From: JANNMJ01 sp031425525
GTDB lineage: Bacteria > Bacteroidota > Bacteroidia > Cytophagales > Hymenobacteraceae
Assembly: GCA_031425525.1 (NCBI GenBank)
Contig: JANPJM010000044.1
Coordinates: 53,417-117,416 of the forward strand
Reading direction: 5' to 3'
DNA: 64,000 nucleotides
This document shows positions 44,748 to 53,013 of this stretch, one piece after another. Every line of letters starts with the position of its first letter. The first letter of the stretch is position 1. The translations under genes and the position numbers were made by a program. Below the pieces are notes generated by a model. That model did no database searches. It had not been told where the DNA came from and saw nothing but the letters and a program-made list of their open reading frames with translations.

Positions 44748-46427
44748 TCAGAACAACCCCGTTATCACGCCGTCGTCATCAATATCCATCCCTTCGGCGG
44801 CGGGTACTTCGGGCAGGCCCGGCATCCGCAGCATCTCGCCGCAAATCGGGATGAGGAAGCCCGCGCCCGCCGCAATCTCGATTTCGCGCACCGTCACGGT
44901 GAACCCTTCGGGGCGGCCGGGCCGGGTGGCATCGTCGGACAGCGACTTCTGCGTTTTCGCCATACAAATCGGCAATCCGCTCAGGCCCAGCCGCGCGATG
45001 GTGCGCAAATCGGCTTCGGCTTTGGGCTGAAAATCGACCGTGGTGGCGCCATAGATTTTCTGCGCGATGGTTAGAATTTTGGCTTCCACCGGCGCCGCCC
45101 AGTCGTAGAGCGGCGGGTGCGGCGGCTTGGGTTGGTCGGCTTCAGTGGCTACGAGGTGCGCTAGGGCTTCGGCGCCCGCGCCACCGTGCGCCCACACATC
45201 GGCCACGGCGGCGGGGTAGCCCAATTCGCGGCAGCGTTCCAGCACGACGGCCAGTTCTTCGTCGGTATCGGCAAAAAACCGGTTGATGGCTACGATGGGC
45301 CGCCGCGCAAAATGCCCGACACTTTCGAGGTGACGCTCCAGGTTGGGCAGGCCGCGCCGTACGGCTTCCGGGTTGGGCGTTTTCAACTCGGTGGCCGCCA
45401 CGCCGCCGTGGTGTTTGAGCGCGCGCACGGTCGCCACGATGACCACGGCCTGCGGCGAAAGCTGCCCGTAGCCGCACTTCAAATCCAGAAATTTTTCGCC
45501 CCCCAGGTCAAACCCGAAACCGGCTTCCGTTACCACATAATCGCTGAGGGTGAGGCCCATCCGGGTCGCCAGAATCGAGTTGGTGCCCTGCGCGATGTTG
45601 CCGAACGGCCCGGCGTGCAAAATTGCCGGGTTGCCTTCGAGGGTCTGCACGAGATTGGGTTTGATGGCGTCGCGCAGCAGCACGGCCATCGCACCGGCAG
45701 CTTTCAGGTCGCGGGCGTATACGGGTCGGCGGTCGTGGGTGAACCCCACGAAAATGTTGCCGAGCCGCGTTTTGAGGTCTTGCGCCGACGTGGCGAGACA
45801 CAAAATCGCCATCACTTCGGAGGCCGCCGTGATGTCGAAACCCGTCTCGCGCGGCACGCCGCCGGTACTGCCGCCCAACCCCACAATGAGGCGCCGCAGG
45901 GCGCGGTCGTTCATATCCATACACCGTTTCCAGCGGACGGTGCGGGCATCGATTCCTAGCGTGTTCTTCTTGTTTTGCAGGGAGTTATCGATCAGCGCCG
46001 CCAGCAGATTGTGGGCTTTCTCCACGGCGTTGAAATCGCCGGTGAAGTGCAGATTGATGTCTTCCATCGGCACCACCTGGGCGTGGCCGCCGCCGGTGGC
46101 ACCGCCCTTCATCCCAAACACCGGCCCCAAACTCGGTTCGCGCAGTACTGCCGTGGTGCGCCGCCCAATGCGGTTGAGCCCCTCGGTGAGGCCGATGCTC
46201 ATGGTGGTTTTGCCCTCTCCGGCGGGCGTCGGGGTGATGGCCGAAACCAGAATCAGCTTGCCGGGAAGGGTGTGGTTGCTCACCCGTTCGGCATCAATCA
46301 GGTGCAGCGGCAGCTTGGCTTTGTACCGGCCGTACGGCTCCAATTCATCAGCGGCAATGCCCAACCTGGCCGCAATCTCGGCGATGGGACGTAACGGGGT
46401 GGCGCGGGCAATTTCGAGGTCGGTCAT
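44748..46427 (-). CDS. fhs: Formate-tetrahydrofolate ligase
   Basis: 559 residues, family length. The P-loop ITPTPAGEGKTTMSIGLTEG (about residues 64-83), LREPSLGPVFGMKGGATGGG (about 97-116) and DINLHFTGDFNAVEKAHNLL are the FTHFS signature blocks, and the C-terminal GEMLRMPGLPEVPAA segment is typical. It joins formate to tetrahydrofolate with ATP, giving 10-formyl-THF for purine and one-carbon metabolism. The ATG at 46427 fits the family N-terminus. No other folate genes are visible next to it. A dispersed palindromic element lies just upstream, and a 21-bp minisatellite follows the 3' end. Confidence 0.96.
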   Translation of the reverse strand: MTDLEIARATPLRPIAEIAARLGIAADELEPYGRYKAKLPLHLIDAERVSNHTLPGKLILVSAITPTPAGEGKTTMSIGLTEGLNRIGRRTTAVLREPSLGPVFGMKGGATGGGHAQVVPMEDINLHFTGDFNAVEKAHNLLAALIDNSLQNKKNTLGIDARTVRWKRCMDMNDRALRRLIVGLGGSTGGVPRETGFDITAASEVMAILCLATSAQDLKTRLGNIFVGFTHDRRPVYARDLKAAGAMAVLLRDAIKPNLVQTLEGNPAILHAGPFGNIAQGTNSILATRMGLTLSDYVVTEAGFGFDLGGEKFLDLKCGYGQLSPQAVVIVATVRALKHHGGVAATELKTPNPEAVRRGLPNLERHLESVGHFARRPIVAINRFFADTDEELAVVLERCRELGYPAAVADVWAHGGAGAEALAHLVATEADQPKPPHPPLYDWAAPVEAKILTIAQKIYGATTVDFQPKAEADLRTIARLGLSGLPICMAKTQKSLSDDATRPGRPEGFTVTVREIEIAAGAGFLIPICGEMLRMPGLPEVPAAEGMDIDDDGVITGLF

Positions 46428-46458
46428 CGGTAGAGGAAAAAAATTAGAAAAATATGCC

Positions 46459-46601
46459 TGTCATTGCGAGGAGGCTTTGCGACGAAGCAATCCTCGTTTG
46501 CTCGGCACGTTTGCCCAGTTACCGCACCGAGTAAACGAGGATTGCCACGTCGGCCCTTCGTTCCTCAGGGTAAACTCCGAGCCTCCTCCTCGCCATGACA
46601 G
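46459..46601. repeat. Dispersed palindromic element, copy 3
   Basis: It opens with TGTCATTGCGAGGAGGCTTT at 46459, passes through GAAGCAATCCTCGTTTGCTC and the mirrored GAGTAAACGAGGATTGCC, and closes with CCTCCTCGCCATGACAGAAT near 46601. It is the same element as at 9938 and 24610, here between two convergently spaced minus genes. Confidence 0.82.
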
Positions 46602-46635
46602 AATGCCCTTCGATAGCCAAGCTCACCCACACCCC

Positions 46636-47127
46636 TCAAAAAAACCGACTCATTTCCTCCTCAATCCCTGCACGCAGCTGCATCAGGCGGCGGGCGTACT
46701 CAGCGAGGCCGAGGTCGGCGGGCGTAGCGGGTACCCACGCGGGCACTGGCGTCGGCTTGCCATCGGCGTCTACCGCCACGAAGATGATGACGCAGTGCGT
46801 GGTTTTGCGCAGGGTGCGGGTTTTGGGGTCGCCGGCGGCCAGGTCTACGGCCAAGTGCATACTGGTGGTGCCCGTCAGGATGATTTTCGCCGTCACTTCC
46901 ACCAACTCGCCTATCCGAATGGGCTGGTGAAACCGAATGCCGCCCACGTAGGCGGTCACGCAGTACTGGCCGCTCCAGCCGGTGGCGGCCGTGTAACCGG
47001 CCTGGTCAATCCATTTCATCACGGTACCGCCGTGGACTTTCCCACCGAAATTGACGTCGGTCGGTTCCGCCAGAAAGCGTAGCGTAATCTGGCGCGCAGG
47101 GGCGGCGGGTTCAGTCGGATTCGGCAT
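46636..47127 (-). CDS. Hotdog-fold acyl-CoA thioesterase
   Basis: 163 residues from the ATG at 47127, chosen because the hotdog core starts soon after (ITLRFLAEPTDVNFGGKVHG). The motif FGGKVHGGTVMKWIDQAGYT (about residues 26-45) is the acyl-CoA thioesterase (YciA/BFIT/ACOT-type) signature with the central hotdog helix; FVAVDADGKPTPVP is the usual later strand. It hydrolyses acyl-CoA to free acid and CoA; the preferred chain length is unknown. It is cytoplasmic and probably a housekeeping enzyme. Nothing ties it functionally to its neighbours. Confidence 0.9.
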   Translation of the reverse strand: MPNPTEPAAPARQITLRFLAEPTDVNFGGKVHGGTVMKWIDQAGYTAATGWSGQYCVTAYVGGIRFHQPIRIGELVEVTAKIILTGTTSMHLAVDLAAGDPKTRTLRKTTHCVIIFVAVDADGKPTPVPAWVPATPADLGLAEYARRLMQLRAGIEEEMSRFF

Positions 47128-47254
47128 AGAAAGCAAAGTAACGCAGCGCGCGCCGCCGGCAAAGGCGCGCGGCCCGCCGGCCTGGTTGCCGCACGCGCCG
47201 CACGTACGCCGACCCGCAAGCAAGCGGCCCGGCGGGCCGCGCGCCTTTCATGCA

Positions 47255-47303
47255 AGCGGCCCGCTCCGGTTTCTCCATTCTCTGGAAACCGAAGCGGGCC
47301 GCT
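47255..47303 (-). terminator. Terminator hairpin of the Cys/Gly-insert T9SS gene
   Basis: AGCGGCCCGCTCCGGTTTC pairs with GAAACCGAAGCGGGCCGCT with one mismatch, 22 bases past the stop of the minus gene at 47325. Confidence 0.6.
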
Positions 47304-47324
47304 GTCAAACCGAAAAAGCTGGTG

Positions 47325-48257
47325 CTACTGCACCATCAGGCGGCGCATCGCGCGGGCGCGGCCTTTGTCGTCGACCAGCACGCAACCGTAAAGCCCGGCC
47401 GCGAGACCGGCCGTCGAGACACGTACCGTAACCGGCTCGGCGGTGGTGCGGGTAGTGGTTGGGAGGGTAGGCGCCGGCCCGTAGCAGCCGCCCGGCGCAA
47501 TGCCGCCGGAACCGCTTCCGCCACTACCACCGCAGCAGCTACCGCCACCACCGCAGCAGCTACCCCCGCTGCCGCAGCAGGAAGGGGAAGCGGGCTCCGT
47601 CGTGGCGGGAGCTACCGTGCCGCAACGCAGCACGTCGGCGCCGAGGGCCAGGGTGCGCACCAGCCGGCCATCGCGCAAATCGACGAGGCGCAGGGCACTG
47701 CCGCGTGGCATTCCGGCGCCGATGCTGAAGCTGATGTCGGCGCCCGCTACGGCCGGGTTCGGCGCGGGCGTACTCAGCAGGAGGGAAGTAGCGAGGTCGG
47801 CGGCCCGACCCGTAACCCGCTGCGAGGCATCGAAGGTGATGGTGACGTACGCCGTGTCGGCGGCCACGCCCAACCCATCGACATCATAAAACGCGTACCG
47901 GATGCGCGTAATGCCCGCCTGCCCGTTCGGCGAGTAATCGCCGAGAAAAGAGGTATCCACGGCATTGGCTGCGAGCGTGATCGGCGTGGGCGCGATGCTG
48001 ACGTTCGGCGGGTAGCACCCCGCCCCAAAGCAGATGTTGTTTTCCGAGCCCGCCACTTCGCTGATGATCTGCCGCTCAACGCCCAGCGTGAGCGTGGCAG
48101 CGCCAGTGTTGGTAATGGTGATCGACGCCTGAACCAGCGCTTGTGAGTACCCGCCAACGACCGTCATGGCCGGGCCGCTCGACAACGAAACCGGCAACGC
48201 AATGGCCGCCGGAGCCAGTAGCAAAGCGGCGGCTAAAGAGAGAAAATATTTATGCAT
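47325..48257 (-). CDS. Exported protein with T9SS-like C-terminus carrying a Cys/Gly-rich insert
   Basis: 310 residues from the ATG at 48257, with a signal peptide (MHKYFLSLAAALLLAPAAIA). Residues about 20-150 form a beta-rich domain with two close Cys (ENNICFGAGCYPPN). The C-terminal sorting-like domain starts at TPAPNPAVAGADISFSI and resumes at VSTAGLAAGLYGCVLVDDKG, ending RRLMVQ. Between these lies a low-complexity insert of about 60 residues with repeats of the type SCCGGGGSCCGG. Such CC pairs could crosslink or bind metal. The gene lies just before a tandem cluster of secreted CxxC proteins, transcribed in the opposite direction, which hints at a shared redox or metal theme. Function unknown. 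Confidence 0.72.
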   Translation of the reverse strand: MHKYFLSLAAALLLAPAAIALPVSLSSGPAMTVVGGYSQALVQASITITNTGAATLTLGVERQIISEVAGSENNICFGAGCYPPNVSIAPTPITLAANAVDTSFLGDYSPNGQAGITRIRYAFYDVDGLGVAADTAYVTITFDASQRVTGRAADLATSLLLSTPAPNPAVAGADISFSIGAGMPRGSALRLVDLRDGRLVRTLALGADVLRCGTVAPATTEPASPSCCGSGGSCCGGGGSCCGGSGGSGSGGIAPGGCYGPAPTLPTTTRTTAEPVTVRVSTAGLAAGLYGCVLVDDKGRARAMRRLMVQ

Positions 48258-48462
48258 CTGGTAGGCGAGTGGGGGTTGAAGGTCAATTGTTTGCCAAATA
48301 TACATCACTGCGGCGGGTTGGTTGCAAAATCCCTTGGAATATCAAAACTTTGCCGTTACTTTGGATGGCCGCACACGCTGCGCGGCGGGCGTCATACGAC
48401 CGCGTAACCGGAGTATCCGCTCAACCGTCCTCCTTCTTTCAACCCATACCAGGTTCAACTTG

Positions 48463-50481
48463 ATGAGAAAGTCTTTACGCTTGCTGGCTGCGGCCGGTGC
48501 GTGCTGGTTGGCCCCCGTGGCCGCATCGGCGCAGTATTACACGGTACCGTTTATCAATGCCGGCTACAACCCCGGCAACTTCAACGCCGACGATGAGGCC
48601 CAAGGCGTGCCCGGTTGGGCGACGTTGCTCAACGGTACGCCCGCCACGCGCACGGCGCCGGTGTGGTCGGCGATGCAGTCGCTGCCGATTCCGTTTTCGT
48701 TCGACGGCCAGCCGGTGCGCCGCTTCCGGGTGTCTACGTCGGGGGTGCTGACCTTCGACTCGCTCGCGACGGTGGTGCCGCCCACCGCCAACACGGCGCT
48801 GCCGTCGGCTGATGTGCCCGACCGCTCGGTGTGCGTGTGGGGCCTCACCACGGGGCCGAACGATAATATTCTGACCAAAACCTTCGGCACGGCGCCTAAC
48901 CGGCAGTTTTGGGTGCAGTACAACTCGGTTTCGCAAACGGGCACCTCCGCGCTGCAAACCTATTGGAGCATTGTGTTGCAGGAATCGTCGAACACGATCT
49001 TTATCGTCGATCAGCGCACGGTGGGTGCCCCTCCCGGCCTGACACTCACGGCGGGGGTACAGGTGTCGGGCACGCAGGCGCTGCAAGTGGCGGGCTCGCC
49101 GAACCTGAACACGCGCAACTCGCAAACAGGGACTACCAACAATACAGCCTCCGACAATACCTTCTACATGTTCGAGCCCGGCACGCAGCCCGCCGCCGAC
49201 ATGACGATCCGCAGCGTGTCTACGCCGCAAATGATGGGTGCCAGGGCGCCCCTCACGCTCACGGGCGCGGTGCGCAACATCGGCTCGCAGCCGGTGACAA
49301 GCTACCAGCTTGGCTATTCGGTTAACGGCGGCGCGCCCGTCATCGACAACGTAACCGGCGTCACCATCGGGCCGCTCGGCGTCAATTCGTTCTCGCATAC
49401 GGTGCCGTTTGTGCCCGCTTCGGCGGGTACGTACACGCTGAAAGTGTGGGCTAATCAGCCTAATGGCCAACTCGACACGAAGGCTTTCAACGACACCACC
49501 GCGCGCGTGATCGTAGTGGCCGATTCGAGTTTGCAGCGCACGATCATCATGGAATCGTTTACGAGCAGCACTTGCCCACCTTGCCGCCCCGGCAACGTCA
49601 ATATTCGGGCGGTACAAGCAGCTAATCCGGGTAAAGCAATCAAAATTGCCTATCAGCAGAATTTTCCGGCCCCCGGCAACGACCCATATTATACGCTGGA
49701 AGGCGGTGCCCGTTTTAATTACTACGCTGGTTCGTACGTGCCGTATATGTTGCTGGACGGTGCTTGGGGCGATAACTCCAACAGTCTCACTACAGCCATT
49801 CTCAACACGTTTCACGCAAAGCCAGCTTTCATCAATGTGCAGCCCGTGATTTCCCGTGCGGGCACAACCGTGAACGCAACGGCTACCATCACATCGTACA
49901 TCGAGTACCCCGCCGGTATGGTGTTGCAAGCCGTCATCGTGGAGAAACAAACCCGTAACAACGCGCGCACCAATGGCGAAACACGCTTCTATGATGTGAT
50001 GAAGAAGATGATGCCCGACGAAAACGGCACCGTGCTGCCGGCGCTCCGTATTCGCCAGCCACAAACGTTCAGCCTGAGCTACACCTTCCCGGCAGGTAAC
50101 AACGTCGAATCATTCGATTCGCTGGAAGTTGTGATGTTCGTGCAAGACCCCGTTACCAAGGAAATTCACAACGGTTCATCCGCCGAGCTAGCGCGCCCCA
50201 GCGCCTTGGCCGATGAAGTGACCTTCGGTGCCCTAAGCGTGGCCCCGAACCCCACCGTGGACGATCAGTCAAGCGTTCGCCTCACCCTGCCAACGGCCCA
50301 GCGGGTAAGTGCCGACGTACTCGACGCCCTCGGCCGGGTAGTGGCTACGGTACCGGCCGCAAACCTGGCCGCCGGCCCCCACGAGTTGGCCGTTCGCTTG
50401 CCCGCCACGGCCCACGGCATCTACGTGGTACGCGTGAAAACCGGCGATACCGTCCGCAGCCGCCGCTTGGTGGTCGAGTAG
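48463..50481 (+). CDS. Secreted Omp28-like CxxC protein 1 with T9SS domain
   Basis: 672 residues from the ATG at 48463, with a signal peptide (MRKSLRLLAAAGACWLAPVA, cut near ASAQY). Three parts: an N-terminal beta module (about 22-235: NPGNFNADDEAQGVPGW, ILTKTFGTAPNRQFWVQYN), a CARDB-like Ig module (about 245-355, VRNIGSQPVTSYQLGYSVNG), and a thioredoxin-like Omp28 module with CPPC at 371-374 (ESFTSSTCPPCRPGNVNIRA, then IAYQQNFPAPGNDPYY). The last 80 residues are a T9SS type A domain ending RRLVVE. It is the first of five tandem paralogues on the plus strand. It is probably a surface or extracellular thiol-disulfide protein; the partner is unknown. Confidence 0.82.
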   Translation: MRKSLRLLAAAGACWLAPVAASAQYYTVPFINAGYNPGNFNADDEAQGVPGWATLLNGTPATRTAPVWSAMQSLPIPFSFDGQPVRRFRVSTSGVLTFDSLATVVPPTANTALPSADVPDRSVCVWGLTTGPNDNILTKTFGTAPNRQFWVQYNSVSQTGTSALQTYWSIVLQESSNTIFIVDQRTVGAPPGLTLTAGVQVSGTQALQVAGSPNLNTRNSQTGTTNNTASDNTFYMFEPGTQPAADMTIRSVSTPQMMGARAPLTLTGAVRNIGSQPVTSYQLGYSVNGGAPVIDNVTGVTIGPLGVNSFSHTVPFVPASAGTYTLKVWANQPNGQLDTKAFNDTTARVIVVADSSLQRTIIMESFTSSTCPPCRPGNVNIRAVQAANPGKAIKIAYQQNFPAPGNDPYYTLEGGARFNYYAGSYVPYMLLDGAWGDNSNSLTTAILNTFHAKPAFINVQPVISRAGTTVNATATITSYIEYPAGMVLQAVIVEKQTRNNARTNGETRFYDVMKKMMPDENGTVLPALRIRQPQTFSLSYTFPAGNNVESFDSLEVVMFVQDPVTKEIHNGSSAELARPSALADEVTFGALSVAPNPTVDDQSSVRLTLPTAQRVSADVLDALGRVVATVPAANLAAGPHELAVRLPATAHGIYVVRVKTGDTVRSRRLVVE

Positions 50482-50543
50482 GCGCCCTTGGTAGCAGTGC
50501 GCTACCGTGGTTGACGCGGCGCCGGGACGGCGCTCGCCACGTA

Positions 50544-50579
50544 CGGCCCGGCTGCTTCGGCAGTCGGGCCGTTTTTTTT
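50544..50579 (+). terminator. Rho-independent terminator after paralogue 1
   Basis: CGGCCCGGCTGC, a TTCG tetraloop and GCAGTCGGGCCG form a 12-bp stem with one mismatch, followed by eight T. Paralogues 1 and 2 are therefore separate transcription units. Confidence 0.85.
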
Positions 50580-50670
50580 GAGAGCAACCGCCGGGCCGTA
50601 TCTTGGCTGCGTTCCGCGTCTAGGTGCGCGTACCGGTTGCGGTGCAGTCTCCATCAATAGCCTATTCAGT

Positions 50671-52794
50671 ATGCGTCCTCTCTTCTCGTTTCTCGCCGTC
50701 TTACTACTCTTCGGTTTGCTGGCTGCGCCGACGCCGACCCTCGCCCAACCAACCGGTTACTACGTAGTGCCGTTGCACCGCGCAGGCCACAACCCCGGCG
50801 AGCTGAATACCGAGGCCGAAGATTTCGCGCCGCCCGTCGGGTGGCACCAGCTCATGATGGCCGATGCGCGGATTCAGCAAGTGCCGCGCTGGTCGCCGGT
50901 GGATTCGCTGCCGGTGGGGTTTGCCTTTCAGTTGGGCGGGCAGCCGGTACGGCGGTTCAAGGTATCGAGTACGGGGGTGCTGACCTTTGATGTGGCGGCC
51001 GTGCCCGTGCCGTCGGCCGTCCCCGCCCTGTTGCCGAATTCGCGGATTCCGGCGCGCTCGATCTGTGTCTGGGGGATGGCGATGGATACGGCGTACGCCT
51101 TCTTCTCCTTTCCGCGCAACGACGGTACCAGCCGCATCCTGACGCGCACCTTCGGCACGGCGCCCAACCGGCAGTTTTGGGTGCAGTTGCGGTGCTTTGG
51201 GCTGCCCAGCGCGCCGCAGGGCGCCATAGCGCGGCTGAAATCCAACTGGTCTATCGTGCTTGAAGAGACGACCAACGCCGTGTATGTAGTGGATCAGCGC
51301 ACCCGCCGCTACAACAGCACCGATGCCCTGGCCCTGACGGTCGGGGTGCAACTCTCGGCGACCCAGGCCACGATGGCGCCCGGCGCGCCGGCGATCAATT
51401 CCGACTGCTACACCGGCGAGCCGGGTTCTTTGATGCTGTCGGTTGCCGCACCCCACGACAACACCTACTATGCCTTCTACCCCGGCACGCCGCCCGCTGC
51501 CGATCTGGCTCTCGAAACGGCCCCGCTGGCACGGTACCGCGCGCCGGGTGCCGGGCCGCTGACCTTGCGCGGCCGGGTGCGCAACATGGGCACCCAGGCC
51601 GCCACCGGCTACACTATCGGGTACCGGATCAACAACGCGCCGCCCGTACTGGCAGCTTATACTGGTGGGGCAGTGAGCGCGGCGGCGGCCGATTCGTTCA
51701 GGATCGTCGCGCCGTGGCATCCACCAGGGGCGGGCACTTACCGGGTGAAGATCTGGACCCGGCGCGCGGGCACCACCCCCGACGCCGTACCCGCCAACGA
51801 CACGCTCGTGCGCGTGGTGCAGGTCGCCGACCGTACCGTGCCCCGCCGCTTTCTGCTCGAAATGAACACCAGCAGCACGTGCCCGCCCTGCTTGCCCGCC
51901 AACGATTCGCTGCGCCAACTCCTGCGCCGCCACGCCGGGCCGGTCACGGTAGTGAAGTATCAGCAGAACTATCCCGGCGAAGGCGACCCCTACGCTACCC
52001 CCGAAACCCTCGGCCGGTTTCTGTACTACTACGGCGGCTATATTCCCTTTACGACGCTCAACGGCCGCGACCCCGGCGTGAGCGGTGGGCAACTCACCGA
52101 TTCGATGCTGGTGGCTGCCGCTGCTGCGCCGGCCGTGGTCGCCCTCGATGCGGTGTACACCGTGCAGGGCCAAACCGTCACTACGGCCGCGCGGGTGCTG
52201 CCGCACCTCAGTGCTACTGCCAATCAGTTGGTGCTGCATACGCTGGTGCTCGAGCGCCGCACGTTCCTGAACGTGATGACCAACGGCGAGACCGAGTTCG
52301 ATAACGTGGTGAAAAAGCTGCTCCCTGATCTTGGCGGCGCTCCCCTCGGCGCCCTCACCGCCGGGCAGTGGCGCGATGTGCCGCACACCTACACCTTCCC
52401 CACGCCGAACACCGTGGAGTCGTTCGATTCGCTGTTCGTGGTGGTGTTCGTGCAGGATGTAAACACCCGCGAAGTGCTGCAAAGCGCCGTCGCGCGGGCC
52501 GGGGGCGTGCTGGGCGAGGCGCCCGAAACTACCGCCCCGGCCGTTTCCCTGGCCGTAGCGCCCAACCCGGCCACCGGGCGTGCCACCGCCCGCTTCACCC
52601 TGGAAAAAACCGAACCCGTGGCCCTGGCCGTGTACGATGCCCTGGGCCGTACCGTGCTGACGCTGCCCGCCCGCGCGCTCCCGGCTGGGCCGCACGCCCT
52701 GCCCATCCACCTGCGTTCGGCGGCGCCGGGCGTGTACGCCGTGCGCCTGACCATCGGGGGGCAGCACTACAGCCGCCGGTTGGTGGTGGAGTAG
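50671..52794 (+). CDS. Secreted Omp28-like CxxC protein 2 with T9SS domain
   Basis: 707 residues from the ATG at 50671, where the signal peptide begins (MRPLFSFLAVLLLFGLLAAP, cut near TLAQP). Same three-part plan as paralogue 1: N-terminal module (HNPGELNTEAEDFAPPVGWH; ILTRTFGTAPNRQFWVQLR), CARDB-like module (GRVRNMGTQAATGYTIGYRI), Omp28/thioredoxin-like module with CPPC at 404-407 (EMNTSSTCPPCLPANDSLRQ) and the conserved VVKYQQNYPGEGDPY segment, then a T9SS type A end (PNPATGRATARFTLEKTEPV, ending RRLVVE). Two extra Cys in the N module (about residues 170-250) may form another disulfide. Function as for paralogue 1. Confidence 0.82.
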   Translation: MRPLFSFLAVLLLFGLLAAPTPTLAQPTGYYVVPLHRAGHNPGELNTEAEDFAPPVGWHQLMMADARIQQVPRWSPVDSLPVGFAFQLGGQPVRRFKVSSTGVLTFDVAAVPVPSAVPALLPNSRIPARSICVWGMAMDTAYAFFSFPRNDGTSRILTRTFGTAPNRQFWVQLRCFGLPSAPQGAIARLKSNWSIVLEETTNAVYVVDQRTRRYNSTDALALTVGVQLSATQATMAPGAPAINSDCYTGEPGSLMLSVAAPHDNTYYAFYPGTPPAADLALETAPLARYRAPGAGPLTLRGRVRNMGTQAATGYTIGYRINNAPPVLAAYTGGAVSAAAADSFRIVAPWHPPGAGTYRVKIWTRRAGTTPDAVPANDTLVRVVQVADRTVPRRFLLEMNTSSTCPPCLPANDSLRQLLRRHAGPVTVVKYQQNYPGEGDPYATPETLGRFLYYYGGYIPFTTLNGRDPGVSGGQLTDSMLVAAAAAPAVVALDAVYTVQGQTVTTAARVLPHLSATANQLVLHTLVLERRTFLNVMTNGETEFDNVVKKLLPDLGGAPLGALTAGQWRDVPHTYTFPTPNTVESFDSLFVVVFVQDVNTREVLQSAVARAGGVLGEAPETTAPAVSLAVAPNPATGRATARFTLEKTEPVALAVYDALGRTVLTLPARALPAGPHALPIHLRSAAPGVYAVRLTIGGQHYSRRLVVE

Positions 52795-53013
52795 GGGGCG
52801 AAAATTACCCGTCACCGCCGGTGGCTTATCCGCACCACGCCGACCAACTGCCTGTCTGCTTCATCTAATAACCAGTAGGTTGGCGCTGAGGGGCAACGTT
52901 CGTTCGGCGGCGAGCGTCTGCAAAAAGGATGCTGCGGCCAATGCGGCATACTAACTCCTTCACGCGCGGCGTTTGAGGACGTTGGCTTCACTTGTGCATA
53001 CCCGACGCTGTTG

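Noticed and set aside
44424..45074. Plus-strand open frame coding for GALPNSV repeats
   Set aside because: It is only the translation of the 21-bp minisatellite and then runs antisense through fhs; no ribosome site or family match.
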